A stretch of DNA of 35,487 bases, taken from contig JADLFF010000008.1 in assembly GCA_020845735.1 (NCBI GenBank), positions 1 through 35,487 of the forward strand, written 5' to 3'. Below are positions 7,885-15,730 of the stretch, one piece after another. Position numbers and translations under genes: made by a program. Source of the DNA: Dehalococcoidia bacterium (GTDB taxonomy: Bacteria > Chloroflexota > Dehalococcoidia > UBA2979). The notes beneath the pieces were generated by a model. It had not been told where the DNA came from, searched no databases, and saw nothing but the letters and a program-made list of their open reading frames with translations. The stretch's first letter is position 1. Every line of letters starts with the position of its first letter.

Positions 7885-9165
7885 CTAGCGAATGACTCCG
7901 GCCTCCCGCAGCGCGCCGATGTCGCTCGCGGAGTAGCCGGCCGACGCAAGGATGGCCTCGTTGTCCCGCCCGAGGGACGGCGACGCCGCGACCACCGTCG
8001 GCGGCGAGACGCTCATCTTGTGCGGAGGCGCCACCATCGTCTGCGGGCCCGTGAGCTCGTGGTCCAGCTCCACGATGTACCCGTTCTCGATCACCTGCTC
8101 CTGCCGGTCCATCTCCTCGGGGAAGAAGATCTCCGCGATCGGCACCCCGTGACGCTCCATCAGCTCGACCCAGTGCTTCGAGGGCTGCTCGCGGATCATC
8201 CCCTCGACCTTTTCCATGAGCGCGTTGCCAAACTCGATGTTCTTCGGCTCGCGCGCGTCGTAGTTCGGGTCGTGGTCGCGCGGGTCGTACTCGATGCCCA
8301 GCGCGTCCCGCATCTTCTGGCGGAGGGATGCCGACAGGTTGCCGATCGCGACCGCGCCGTCGCTCGTGAGGTAGTTGCGGTAGTAGATGTTGCCGACCTG
8401 GCGTCCCTGCATCATCGCGCGGCGGTGCTCCACCATCTCGGTGTACGAGGCGCTACGCAGGTGCGCCTCGTCGAGGTAGTCGAGGAGCGGCTGGCGCAGG
8501 AGCACGTCGGCGGGTGGCAGCGACATGACCGAGCCGCCCTGGAACTGGAGGGCGTTCGCCAGCAGCGAGGTCTCCACGAGCTGACCCTTGCCGGTGCGCT
8601 CTCGATAGAACAGCGCGGCGCAAACACCCCACGCGATCGAGTACCCCGTCGCGTAGTCAGCCGTCGCGACCGACCCGGGGAGGATCGGGTTCCCCTTCTC
8701 GTCGAACCGGCCGCCCGAGGCGGTCAGCCCCGACGCCCCCTGGACCACGATGTCGTAGCCGCCTTTGTTCGCCCACGGCCCCTTGCGCCCGAACGCGGTG
8801 CTGTCGAGGTAGATGAGGTCCGGCTTGATCTTCGAGAGCGTGTCGTAGTCGATGTTGAGCCGGGCCGGGACGTCCGGGCGGTAGTTGCTCACCACCACAT
8901 CAATCGAGGGGATCAGCCGGTGAATGACCTCCTGCGCCTCGGGGCGGGTGAGGTTGAGCGAGAGCGACTGCTTGCCGCGGTTCAGCGACTGGAAGGTCTT
9001 CGACTCGAGGGGGATGAACTGCTGCTGGAGGCGCCACGGCTCGCCCTCGATAGGCTCCACCTTGATCACCTCGGCGCCCATGTCCGCCAGGAGCATGCAG
9101 CCGAGCGGTCCCGCGATGATCTGCGTGAACTCGAGAATTCGGACGCCTTCAAGCGGGCCGGGCAT
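7885..9165 (-). CDS. CaiB/BaiF (family III) CoA-transferase
   Basis: A 426-residue family III CoA-transferase that moves CoA between carboxylic acids through an aspartyl-CoA thioester. Landmarks are the N-terminal LEGVRILEFTQIIAGPLG, the ADMGAEVIKVEP motif, LNRGKQSLSLNL, and the catalytic region GGYDIVVQGASGLT with the probable nucleophile Asp138. The C-terminal part contains MERHGVPIAEI and the tail SPSLGRDNEAILASAGYS. The ATG at 9165 has GGAG 4 bases upstream; the frame is open to 9402 but the extra part is not family-like. The substrate is unknown. First gene of a two-gene unit with the crotonase, preceded by a TAGGAT -10 box. Confidence 0.93.
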   Translation of the reverse strand: MPGPLEGVRILEFTQIIAGPLGCMLLADMGAEVIKVEPIEGEPWRLQQQFIPLESKTFQSLNRGKQSLSLNLTRPEAQEVIHRLIPSIDVVVSNYRPDVPARLNIDYDTLSKIKPDLIYLDSTAFGRKGPWANKGGYDIVVQGASGLTASGGRFDEKGNPILPGSVATADYATGYSIAWGVCAALFYRERTGKGQLVETSLLANALQFQGGSVMSLPPADVLLRQPLLDYLDEAHLRSASYTEMVEHRRAMMQGRQVGNIYYRNYLTSDGAVAIGNLSASLRQKMRDALGIEYDPRDHDPNYDAREPKNIEFGNALMEKVEGMIREQPSKHWVELMERHGVPIAEIFFPEEMDRQEQVIENGYIVELDHELTGPQTMVAPPHKMSVSPPTVVAASPSLGRDNEAILASAGYSASDIGALREAGVIR

Positions 9166-9226
9166 GTGACTCCCCCTCCAGTACGCACGTAGTTCCGGCC
9201 CGCGCAGCCCTGGGCCGAGGACCCGC

Positions 9227-9232
9227 ATCCTA
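9227..9232 (-). promoter_or_regulatory. Putative -10 box for the CoA-transferase/crotonase operon
   Basis: The minus strand reads TAGGAT, about 60 bases before the ATG at 9165 (leader of about 55 bases). It lies in the 140-base divergent region shared with the aminotransferase gene. No -35 is evident. Confidence 0.4.
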
Positions 9233-9290
9233 GCTGAACGTCTCCAGCGAGGGGCGTTCGCGAGTCCATCCATCACGCTCTGATGAGGTG

Positions 9291-9296
9291 TACGCT
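9291..9296 (+). promoter_or_regulatory. Putative -10 box giving a leaderless or near-leaderless aminotransferase mRNA
   Basis: TACGCT is followed by 9 bases and then the GTG at 9306. No Shine-Dalgarno precedes that GTG, so transcription would start at or just before the start codon. This also argues against the in-frame GTG at 9288, which would lie upstream of the -10 box. Confidence 0.4.
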
Positions 9297-9305
9297 CCGA
9301 CGACT

Positions 9306-10532
9306 GTGACCGCATCAACCCCTTCCCCGGACTCTGCCTTCGACCTCGAGGCGCTGCTGGCGCCGGCGGTCGGCATCCTCGGCCCACCGACCTCGCTCTC
9401 ACCGCTGCCGTACGACCTGAACGCGGGTGTCCCGGACCGCCCGAGTCTCCCCTGGCGCGAGCTCGCCGAGGCGGCGCGCGTGGCCCTCGAGGCGAACGCG
9501 GGGGAGGCGCTGACCTACGGCGGCGTCGCGGGCTACGAGCCGCTGCGCGCCTGGATCGCGCAGCGCCAGTCCGCGGAGACGGGCCTGACTGTCACGCCCG
9601 CGCAGATCACGCTGACCTCGGGCAGCGCCCAGGCCATCGACACGATCGCGGCGACGTTCCTCGGGCCCGGAGACCAGGTGGTCACGGGCGCACCGACGTA
9701 TCCCGGTGCGATCCGCGCGTTCAAGGCCCGGGCCGCCTCGATCCTGGACGTGCCGCAGGACGACGACGGCCTGCGGACCGATGCCCTCGAGGCCCTGCTC
9801 CGTGCCGAGCGCGCCGCGGGTCGACGCGTGAAGCTCGTGTACGTCGTCGCGACGTACGACAACCCGAGCGGCGCGACGCTCACGCTCGAGCGGCGGCGCC
9901 ACCTCGCCGCCCTGTCGCGCGAGTACGGGACGTTGATCGTCGAGGACGACGCCTACGCCGGGATCGACCTCGATGGCCCGCCTCCCACGTCGCTCTACGA
10001 GATCACCGGGGGCCACGGCATCCTTCGCGTGGGCACCTTCTCGAAGACGATCGCCAGCGGCCTGCGCGTCGGCTGGGTGGTCTCGGAGCCGCGGATCGTG
10101 CAGCGGCTGAACTACATGCGATTCGACAACGGCGCATCGCCGTTCATCCACCACACCGTGCTCGCCTACCTCGAGGCGGGCACCTACGACGCCCACGTCG
10201 CCCGCCTGTGTGCGCTCTACCGCGAGCGCCGCGACGCCTCGGCGGCCGCCCTGCTGGAGCACTGCGAGCCGTATATGACCTTCAAGCGGCCCGCCGGCGG
10301 CTTCTTCCACTGGCTGCACCTCCGGCCGGGCCTCGAGGCGCAGACGGTCTTCGAGGCCGCCCAGCGGCACGGCGTCGCCGTCACCCCCGGACCGAGCTAC
10401 TACCCGAACGGCGGCGGGAACGACCGCATCCGCCTCGTGTACTCGGCGCTGCCGCCCGACGACCTGCGCGCCGGCATCCAACGCCTCGGCGCCGCCCTCG
10501 AGGAAGTCGCCGGGACGGTACGCGCCAGGTGA
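9306..10532 (+). CDS. PLP-dependent aminotransferase, fold type I (class I/II)
   Basis: A 408-residue aminotransferase of the 2-aminoadipate/MocR-like branch but without a GntR DNA-binding domain. Landmarks are YDLNAGVPDRPSLPW, the ALTYGGVAGYEPLRAWI substrate-loop block, TLTSGSAQAIDTIA, YDNPSGATLTLERR (the Asn that contacts PLP), IVEDDAY (PLP ring Asp), FSKTIASGLRVGW with the Schiff-base Lys247, and a C-terminal RIRLVYS that should bind the substrate carboxylate. It transfers amino groups between an amino acid and a 2-oxoacid; the substrate is open. The start at GTG 9306 is supported by the -10 box at 9291 and the lack of a ribosome site. An alternative GTG at 9288 adds 6 residues. Two small genes follow in the same direction. 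Confidence 0.92.
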   Translation: MTASTPSPDSAFDLEALLAPAVGILGPPTSLSPLPYDLNAGVPDRPSLPWRELAEAARVALEANAGEALTYGGVAGYEPLRAWIAQRQSAETGLTVTPAQITLTSGSAQAIDTIAATFLGPGDQVVTGAPTYPGAIRAFKARAASILDVPQDDDGLRTDALEALLRAERAAGRRVKLVYVVATYDNPSGATLTLERRRHLAALSREYGTLIVEDDAYAGIDLDGPPPTSLYEITGGHGILRVGTFSKTIASGLRVGWVVSEPRIVQRLNYMRFDNGASPFIHHTVLAYLEAGTYDAHVARLCALYRERRDASAAALLEHCEPYMTFKRPAGGFFHWLHLRPGLEAQTVFEAAQRHGVAVTPGPSYYPNGGGNDRIRLVYSALPPDDLRAGIQRLGAALEEVAGTVRAR

Positions 10533-10568
10533 GAGCACGCGCCCACCGCGCGCCGGCTGGAGTAACCG

Positions 10569-10856
10569 ATGACTGAACGACGCGTTCCTCGAGCCTTCCA
10601 GCTTCCCTGGGGGAGCGGCCTGATCCTCGAAGAGGCGGCCATCGAGGGCGGTCTGCACGAGCCGGCCCTCGAGCTGCTGCGCTACGAGCGCGGCGAGCGC
10701 AAGGGACAGCTCGCGATCCGCTTCTCCGCCTACAGCCCGGAGGGCGAACTCGAGCGGCGGCCGCTCATCGTCAACGAGCGTGAGCTTGCGCGCCTCAAGA
10801 AGGAGATCGACCGCGCGCCGCGGCTCAAGGCGCTGCTCAAGAAGCTCGTCGAGTAA
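10569..10856 (+). CDS. Conserved-looking hypothetical protein, 95 residues
   Basis: A small soluble protein that I do not recognise. It has a beta-rich N-terminal half (FQLPWGSGLILEEAAIEGG and ALELLRYERGERKGQLAIRF) and a charged helical end (ELARLKKEIDRAPRLKALLK), without Cys or membrane segments. The ATG has GGAG 6 bases upstream, and codon use matches its neighbours, so it is very likely a real gene. It lies 36 bases after the aminotransferase stop and 5 bases or slightly more before the next gene, suggesting a three-gene unit. The helix at the end could bind nucleic acid or a partner, but nothing specific shows this. Confidence 0.75.
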   Translation: MTERRVPRAFQLPWGSGLILEEAAIEGGLHEPALELLRYERGERKGQLAIRFSAYSPEGELERRPLIVNERELARLKKEIDRAPRLKALLKKLVE

Positions 10857-10882
10857 GCCCGCTGGACGATCGCATCGACGCG

Positions 10883-11329
10883 GTGCTCTCCGCCCTCGCC
10901 ACGTCGCGGGCCGAGTTCTCGTCGATCCTCGAGCTGCTCGCCCCCGATGACTTCCAGCGTCCCGAGGTCGCCGACCAGATCTGGCGGGCAGGCGCCGCGG
11001 ACGACCGGGCTCGACTCGTCATCGACCAGTCGCTCGCGGGCCGCACCCTGACCGCGCCTCCGCACCGAGCGCGCCCCGCATACCTCGTCACCCACGAGCT
11101 CCTGCTGGCCTGGCTGGCGCAGACCCGAGGGGCGCTCGTCGCCCGGGTGCGACGACTCGCGAGCGGGGACCTCGATCGCTCGCTGGACCTCGATGGTTGC
11201 GAGCGCCGGACCATCGCCGCGTTGCTGCAGGAAGCGAGCGAGCGTGACGCGGCCGCTGCGGCGGCGCTGCACCGGGGCGGGAGACCCCCGGCACCTGCGC
11301 CGCCCGCGCCACCTGCTCCACCTCGCTAG
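10883..11329 (+). CDS. Hypothetical helical protein, possibly DinB/maleylpyruvate-isomerase-like
   Basis: A 148-residue mostly helical protein ending in a Pro-Ala linker (RPPAPAPPAPPAPPR). The pattern of an early helix (LATSRAEFSSILELLAPDDF), PAYLVTHELLLAWLAQTRGA in the middle and later amphipathic helices resembles the four-helix DinB superfamily. A complete His metal triad is not visible, so this is only a suggestion. The first conventional start is the GTG at 10883, which lacks a ribosome site. The reading frame continues upstream to a CTG at 10862 (LDDRIDAVLS...) only 5 bases after the previous stop. That start would restore a full first helix and may be the real one through translational coupling. 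It runs in the same direction as the aminotransferase. Confidence 0.5.
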   Translation: MLSALATSRAEFSSILELLAPDDFQRPEVADQIWRAGAADDRARLVIDQSLAGRTLTAPPHRARPAYLVTHELLLAWLAQTRGALVARVRRLASGDLDRSLDLDGCERRTIAALLQEASERDAAAAAALHRGGRPPAPAPPAPPAPPR

Positions 11330-11350
11330 CCGCACGGCCCCGAGAGCAGG

Positions 11351-11356
11351 CATACT
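11351..11356 (+). promoter_or_regulatory. Putative -10 box giving a leaderless FabL-like mRNA
   Basis: CATACT is followed by exactly 6 bases and the ATG at 11363. Transcription starting 7 bases after the box would begin at the A of the start codon. There is no Shine-Dalgarno, which is consistent with a leaderless message. Confidence 0.4.
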
Positions 11357-11362
11357 CGGGCC

Positions 11363-12157
11363 ATGTATGAGTCGCTACGGGGCAAGCGCGCGGTCGTCCT
11401 CGGCGGGTCCCGCGGCATCGGACGCGCCATCGCGATCCGCCTCGCCCTCGAGGGCTGCGACGTGATCGTGAACTACGCCCGGGGCACGGAGGCGGCCGAG
11501 CAGACGGCGGCGGACTGCCGGTCGCTCGGCGTGCGCGCCGAGGCGGTCCGCGCCGACGTGGGCGACGCCGCGCAGGTACACAGCCTCTTCGCGCTCGTGG
11601 AGGAACGCGGCGGGCTCGACATCCTCGTGAGCAACGCCGCACGCGGCCTCGAGCGGCCCCGACCCGCCATCGAACAGCGGCCGCGCCATCTCCACGAGAC
11701 GATGGAGGTGAACCTCTTCGGCCCGTGGAGCGCGGCGCAGGCGGCGCTCCCCCTGCTGGAGGCGCGCGGCGGCTCGATCGTCAACCTGCTCACGCCCGGC
11801 TCGTTCCACTACATGCCCGACTACTCGGCCGTCGGCATCACCAAGGCCGCCCTCGCCAGCCTCACGATGTACCTCGCGGTCGAGCTGGCGCCTCGGGGCA
11901 TCCGGGTGAACGGCGTCTCGGCGGGCTGGGTCGAGGGGTCGGACGGCGAGCACTCGTATCGAGCCGAGATCTCGGACAAGGTCCGCCCGTACGTACCGGT
12001 GGGGCGCAACGTGCACCCCGACGACGTCGCGGCGGTGGTCGCGTGGATCTGCTCGGACGAGGCCCCGATGCTCGTCGGGCAGACGATCCACATCGACGGG
12101 GGCTTCGCGGCTTCGGCGTGGGAAGCGGTGCTCGCTCCTCACCCCGCCGACGCCTAG
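11363..12157 (+). CDS. fabL: FabL-type enoyl-[acyl-carrier-protein] reductase (SDR family)
   Basis: A 264-residue SDR. The cofactor loop GGSRGIGRAIAIRLA and VNYAR suggest NADPH. The active site is YSAVGITKAAL with Tyr154 and Lys161, a Y-x6-K spacing. That spacing marks FabI/FabL enoyl reductases rather than the Y-x3-K of FabG-like SDRs. Other blocks that match Bacillus FabL from memory are VSNAARGLERP, MYLAVELAPRGIRVNGVSAG and the end APMLVGQTIHIDGG. It should reduce trans-2-enoyl-ACP in the last step of each fatty-acid elongation round, in the cytoplasm. FabL-like SDRs are often misannotated and some have other substrates, so the exact activity is inferred. It appears leaderless. The small gene at 12172 follows 14 bases later. 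Confidence 0.8.
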   Translation: MYESLRGKRAVVLGGSRGIGRAIAIRLALEGCDVIVNYARGTEAAEQTAADCRSLGVRAEAVRADVGDAAQVHSLFALVEERGGLDILVSNAARGLERPRPAIEQRPRHLHETMEVNLFGPWSAAQAALPLLEARGGSIVNLLTPGSFHYMPDYSAVGITKAALASLTMYLAVELAPRGIRVNGVSAGWVEGSDGEHSYRAEISDKVRPYVPVGRNVHPDDVAAVVAWICSDEAPMLVGQTIHIDGGFAASAWEAVLAPHPADA

Positions 12158-12171
12158 ATCACGTCAGGCCG

Positions 12172-12432
12172 ATGCGAGAAGACGTCGCGGAGTTCCTCGA
12201 GTTCGTCGTGGGTGGCCGGCCCTCTCGCTTCATGATGCACGAGGCGGACTGGGATCGGCTCTACCGTTTCACCGCGTACGTGGCCGGCCTCGACGTTGCG
12301 GATCGCCCGTCCGAGGTCGATGTGCGCGATCGGATCTACGCGGCCCTCCCCCGGCGCGCGGAGTGGGCAGACGAGATCATGCTCGCGTATCGACACGTGC
12401 TGGCGGCACTGGACCGATCGAAGCAGCGCTAA
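12172..12432 (+). CDS. Small hypothetical protein, 86 residues
   Basis: Unrecognised soluble, acidic protein. It reads MREDVAEFLEFVVGG, then MHEADWDRLYRFTAYVAG, and ends in a helical DEIMLAYRHVLAALDRSK. It has no Cys motifs or membrane segments. The ATG at 12172 has only a weak AGG 3 bases upstream. It starts 14 bases behind the FabL-like stop and is probably translated from the same message. The frame is open well upstream inside the FabL gene, but that part is a shadow. It is convergent with the ABM-like gene. Confidence 0.6.
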   Translation: MREDVAEFLEFVVGGRPSRFMMHEADWDRLYRFTAYVAGLDVADRPSEVDVRDRIYAALPRRAEWADEIMLAYRHVLAALDRSKQR

Positions 12433-12466
12433 CCCCTCGGAGCGGGGCGCGGCAGGGACTCCGCGA

Positions 12467-12859
12467 CTAGGTGCCGCGGCTCACGATGCGCTCCACCGAG
12501 CGCAGGACTTCCTCGGCGGACAGTTCTGTGTCGGCGCCGCGGCCGCTGGACTCGCTCGGAGCGGACGTGTCGTACGCCCAGAATCCGCGCTCCTGGTGTG
12601 ACCCCTTGCGCACCACCTCGTTCAGCGTGGAGCGGAGGGCGAGCATGTGGTCGAGTTGCGCGACGGCATCGGCGCTGCGCTCATCGGCCCAGATCGTGAC
12701 CCGGCCGATCAACCCCGAGTTGTCACTCTGCTCCAGCCGGTACCCGTGGATGAAGCCGGGCTGGCCCTCGCAGAAGTGCGCGACCGCATCGAGCAGCTGC
12801 CCCGCCTCGACGCCACGCCCCGACTTCGGGACCATCAGCGAGATGCGCACGTACGGCAT
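12467..12859 (-). CDS. ABM-like (dimeric alpha/beta-barrel) domain protein
   Basis: A 130-residue protein. Its first 95 residues look like a ferredoxin-like dimeric alpha/beta-barrel domain of the antibiotic-biosynthesis-monooxygenase type: PYVRISLMVPKSG, then FCEGQPGFIHGYRLE, then GLIGRVTIWADERSADAV. A disordered Ser/Gly linker (APSESSGRGADTE) and a short helix follow. Such domains bind small hydrophobic molecules or heme; none is identifiable here. The ATG at 12859 fits the domain start, but the ribosome site is weak, and the frame is open to 12922. It stands alone, with a TAGAAT -10 box about 65 bases upstream. Confidence 0.7.
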   Translation of the reverse strand: MPYVRISLMVPKSGRGVEAGQLLDAVAHFCEGQPGFIHGYRLEQSDNSGLIGRVTIWADERSADAVAQLDHMLALRSTLNEVVRKGSHQERGFWAYDTSAPSESSGRGADTELSAEEVLRSVERIVSRGT

Positions 12860-12924
12860 GTGAGTCTTTTTCCCTCGGTGCGAACGCGAGTGCTGCATCC
12901 ATGGCGCGCTGGGTTCGTTCACCG

Positions 12925-12930
12925 ATTCTA
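12925..12930 (-). promoter_or_regulatory. Putative -10 box for the ABM-like gene
   Basis: The minus strand reads TAGAAT, a near-consensus -10 hexamer, in the gap between the NmrA-like gene and the ABM-like gene. The leader would be about 59 bases. No clear -35. Confidence 0.45.
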
Positions 12931-12991
12931 GCGCGTCGGACTCCGCCCCACCGGAGGAACCTCTACGGGATTCCCCGCAATTCTTGCGATT

Positions 12992-13879
12992 TCAGCCATC
13001 GAGGTGCGCCAGCGCTCGGCGGTACGCCATGGGCCGCTGCGGGAGCGGGAACCGGCGCGAGGGGTCGACGCACACCTGGCGCGCACGGTACGCCCCGAGC
13101 AGGAGGCGGGCAGCCCTCGGGCTGTGCCGGTTCAGCAGCCACGAGGCCCACGCACTCGGCTCGTACGCCTCCGCGGGCACGGGGATGAACACCCGGTGCC
13201 GCCCCGTCGCGTCGGCCCACTGGTGCACCATCGAGGCGAGCGTCATCCGATCGGGGCCGGCGATGTCGAAGGAGCGCCCGTCGAGGTCGCGCTCCTCGAT
13301 GGCGGCCGTGAGCGCCTCCACGACGTCGGCGAGGGCGACCGGCTCGATGGTGCAGGTGCGCATCCACCTCGGTTCCGGCACCACGGGTAGCCGCCGCGCT
13401 GCCAGCACCGCGAGCTCGAACGGGGCGCTGCCCCGGGCGACGATCGTCGGCGCGCGCAGCACGGTGCACGGAATGTCCGACTGCGCGAACGCGCGCTCCA
13501 CGGCCCACCGCCCGCGCAGGTAGTCCGAGGGCGACTCGGGGTCCGCGGCGATGTGCCCGAGCAGCACGATCCGCGCGACGCCCGCCGCGCGCGCGGCGAT
13601 CACGACGTTGCGGGCGGCCTCGAGCTCGTGCGCCACGAAGTCGCCAGGCCGGTCCACCGTGTGCACGAGGTAGACGAGCGTCGAGACGCCTCGGACGGCC
13701 GCGTCGACGCCTCGACCAAGCACGAGGTCGCCGACCACGGCGTCCACGCCGCGGTCACGGAGGCGGACCGCGTCGAACTCCTTGCGAACGAAGGCTCGCA
13801 GCGGCCCGTGCGGGCGGCGCAGGAGCTGCACCATGAGGGCAGTGCCCACCCGCCCGCTGGCGCCGGTCACGAGGATCAT
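12992..13879 (-). CDS. NAD(P)-binding NmrA/atypical-SDR family protein
   Basis: A 295-residue Rossmann protein with the N-terminal nucleotide motif ILVTGASGRVGTAL and RAFVRKEFD after strand 2. The acidic GDLVLG follows, then STLVYLVHT and IVLLGHIAADPES. The classical YxxxK pair is not at the usual place (DYLRGRWAVERA keeps a Tyr but not the Lys), as in NmrA-like or atypical extended SDRs that bind a dinucleotide without strong catalysis. The C-terminal half (PAEAYEPSAWASWLLNRHS and a basic tail) is the substrate or partner part. It lies 33 bases after ilvD in the same direction and is likely co-transcribed, but the role is unknown. Confidence 0.85.
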   Translation of the reverse strand: MILVTGASGRVGTALMVQLLRRPHGPLRAFVRKEFDAVRLRDRGVDAVVGDLVLGRGVDAAVRGVSTLVYLVHTVDRPGDFVAHELEAARNVVIAARAAGVARIVLLGHIAADPESPSDYLRGRWAVERAFAQSDIPCTVLRAPTIVARGSAPFELAVLAARRLPVVPEPRWMRTCTIEPVALADVVEALTAAIEERDLDGRSFDIAGPDRMTLASMVHQWADATGRHRVFIPVPAEAYEPSAWASWLLNRHSPRAARLLLGAYRARQVCVDPSRRFPLPQRPMAYRRALAHLDG

Positions 13880-13912
13880 CGCGTCCCTGCCACCCGCCCG
13901 CCGAGCCCCGCC

Positions 13913-15586
13913 TTACCGCGTGATCGCGCCTTCGTCGGCGCCGGAGACCAGCTTCGCGTACTTCGCGAACACGCCCACCTCGTAGTTGGCGGGACGCGGG
14001 GTCCACGCCGCCAGCCGGGATGCCAGCTCGGACTCGGGGATGTCGAGGTCGAGGCGGCGGTTGGGGATGTCGATCGAGATGATGTCGCCCTCGCGGACAG
14101 CGGCGATCGGACCTCCCGAGGCGGCCTCGGGAGCGACATGTCCCGCCATCAGGCCGCGCGTGGCCCCCGAGAAGCGCCCGTCCGTGAGGAGCGCCACGTC
14201 CTCGCCGAGGCCCGCCCCGACGATGGCGGCGGTCACCCCGAGCATCTCGCGCATACCGGGCCCGCCGCGCGGCCCCTCGTTGCGGATGACGACCACATCG
14301 CCTGCCTTGATCTCGCCTCGCAGCACCGCTTGCAGCGAGTCCTCCTCCCGCTCGAACACGCGAGCGGGCCCCCGATGCGTCAGCCGCTCGTGGCCGGCGA
14401 CCTTGATCACGCACCCGGCCGGAGCGAGGGAACCGTGGAGGATGACGAGGCCTCCGGTCGACTTCAGCGCACGGTCGACGGGGACGATCACGTCCTGCCC
14501 GGGGGACTCCGCGGCGGCCTCCGCCTCCTGCGCGATCGTCCTCCCGGTCACGGTCATGACGTCGCCGTGGAGCTTCCCGGCCTCCACGAGACGCTTCGCG
14601 AGGAGGGGCGTCCCGCCAGCGCGGTCCCAGTCGAGGGCCACGTACCGCCCGCCCGGCCGCAGGTCCCCGATGAGCGGCGTGCGCTCGCTCACCACGTCGA
14701 AGTCATCGATGTCGAGGGGCACACCGGCCTCGCGCGCAATCGCGAGGAGGTGGAGCACGACATTCGTCGAACCACCCGTCGACGCCGCACAGATGATGCC
14801 GTTCTCGAGGGACTTCCGCGTGATCAGGTCGCGCGGACGAACGCCTCGCTGCAGCACGTCCATGACGAGGGTGCCGGCCTGCCGGGCCACCTCGTTCTTG
14901 CGCCCGTCCGTCGCACCCACGGTCGCCGAGCCCATCGGCGAGAGGCCCATGAACTCCATCACCGTCGCCATGGTGTTCGCGGTGTACTGGGCGCCGCACG
15001 CCCCGGCGCCGGGGCACGCGGACATCTCGAGGGCCTGCAACCGCTCATCGGAGAGTGTTCCCGCCGCGTGCTGGCCCACGCCCTCGAACACATCCTGGAT
15101 CGTGACGTCGTGGCCCTCCCACGTGCCGGGCGCGATCGAGCCGCTGTAGAGGATCAGGCCGGGGATGTTCAGCCTCGCGAGGGCCATGGCGGCCGCGGGG
15201 ATCGTCTTGTCGCACCCAACGATGATCACCGCGGCGTCGAAGGAGTACCCCACGGCGCACAGCTCGATCGAGTCGGCGATCAGCTCGCGCGAGATGAGGG
15301 ACGCCTTCATCCCCTCGGTACCCATCGAGATGCCGTCCGAGATGGAGATGGTGTTCACCTCCATCGGCGTGCCGCCCGCGGCGCGCACCCCGGCCATCAC
15401 GTGCTGCGCCAGCTCCCGCTGGCTGAAGTTGCACGGCATGGTGCCGATCCACTCGTGGGCCACCATCACGAGGGGCTTCTTGAGGTCGTCGCCCTCGAGG
15501 CCCACGGAGTAGAAGTACGAGCGCGCCGCCGCTCGATCTGGTCCGTCCACCAGCGTGTGGCTGCGGTGACGAGGGTCGAATGCCAT
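13913..15586 (-). CDS. ilvD: Dihydroxy-acid dehydratase
   Basis: A 557-residue, full-length IlvD/Edd-family enzyme. It dehydrates 2,3-dihydroxy-isovalerate and 2,3-dihydroxy-3-methylvalerate in valine, leucine and isoleucine synthesis. Iron-sulphur cluster ligands are visible as MPCNFSQ (Cys52), VGCDKTIPA (Cys125) and CPGAGACGAQYTANTM (Cys197). Further blocks are SISDGISMGTEGMKASL, STGGSTNVVLHLLAIA and LLTDGRFSGATRG near the C-terminus. Three Cys ligands suggest a [2Fe-2S] enzyme. The related sugar-acid dehydratases are the alternative, but the motifs fit IlvD better. The ATG has AAGG about 8 bases upstream and an extended -10 box 41 bases upstream. No other ilv genes are in the window. Divergent from the stress-protein gene. 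Confidence 0.95.
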   Translation of the reverse strand: MAFDPRHRSHTLVDGPDRAAARSYFYSVGLEGDDLKKPLVMVAHEWIGTMPCNFSQRELAQHVMAGVRAAGGTPMEVNTISISDGISMGTEGMKASLISRELIADSIELCAVGYSFDAAVIIVGCDKTIPAAAMALARLNIPGLILYSGSIAPGTWEGHDVTIQDVFEGVGQHAAGTLSDERLQALEMSACPGAGACGAQYTANTMATVMEFMGLSPMGSATVGATDGRKNEVARQAGTLVMDVLQRGVRPRDLITRKSLENGIICAASTGGSTNVVLHLLAIAREAGVPLDIDDFDVVSERTPLIGDLRPGGRYVALDWDRAGGTPLLAKRLVEAGKLHGDVMTVTGRTIAQEAEAAAESPGQDVIVPVDRALKSTGGLVILHGSLAPAGCVIKVAGHERLTHRGPARVFEREEDSLQAVLRGEIKAGDVVVIRNEGPRGGPGMREMLGVTAAIVGAGLGEDVALLTDGRFSGATRGLMAGHVAPEAASGGPIAAVREGDIISIDIPNRRLDLDIPESELASRLAAWTPRPANYEVGVFAKYAKLVSGADEGAITR

Positions 15587-15627
15587 CTCATGGCCTTTCC
15601 CGATTGGGCCGGGGTGGGGATTGCGGC

Positions 15628-15633
15628 ATCGTA
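15628..15633 (-). promoter_or_regulatory. Extended -10 promoter element for ilvD
   Basis: The minus strand reads TGATACGAT, a TGN extension followed by TACGAT, 41 bases before the ilvD start codon. The leader would be about 34 bases. Extended -10 promoters can work without a strong -35, and none is seen. Confidence 0.5.
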
Positions 15634-15691
15634 TCAGCGCAGCTTTGCGCAGGGCGCCGGTGTGACTCGTTACCGCAACGAGGAGGCCGCG

Positions 15692-15697
15692 TATAGT
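15692..15697 (+). promoter_or_regulatory. Putative -10 box for the universal stress protein gene
   Basis: TATAGT lies 33 bases before the ATG at 15731, giving a leader of about 27 bases that contains GGAGG. With the ilvD box 60 bases to the left, it forms a compact divergent promoter region. Confidence 0.5.
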
Positions 15698-15730
15698 GCG
15701 AACATCAACAGCTCATGGGTCGGAGGCTTG

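Noticed and set aside
13553-15730. Long plus-strand frame that continues into the universal stress protein
   Set aside because: It is antisense to ilvD and the NmrA-like gene and carries no motif. The stress protein has its own GGAGG, ATG and -10 box at 15692-15731.
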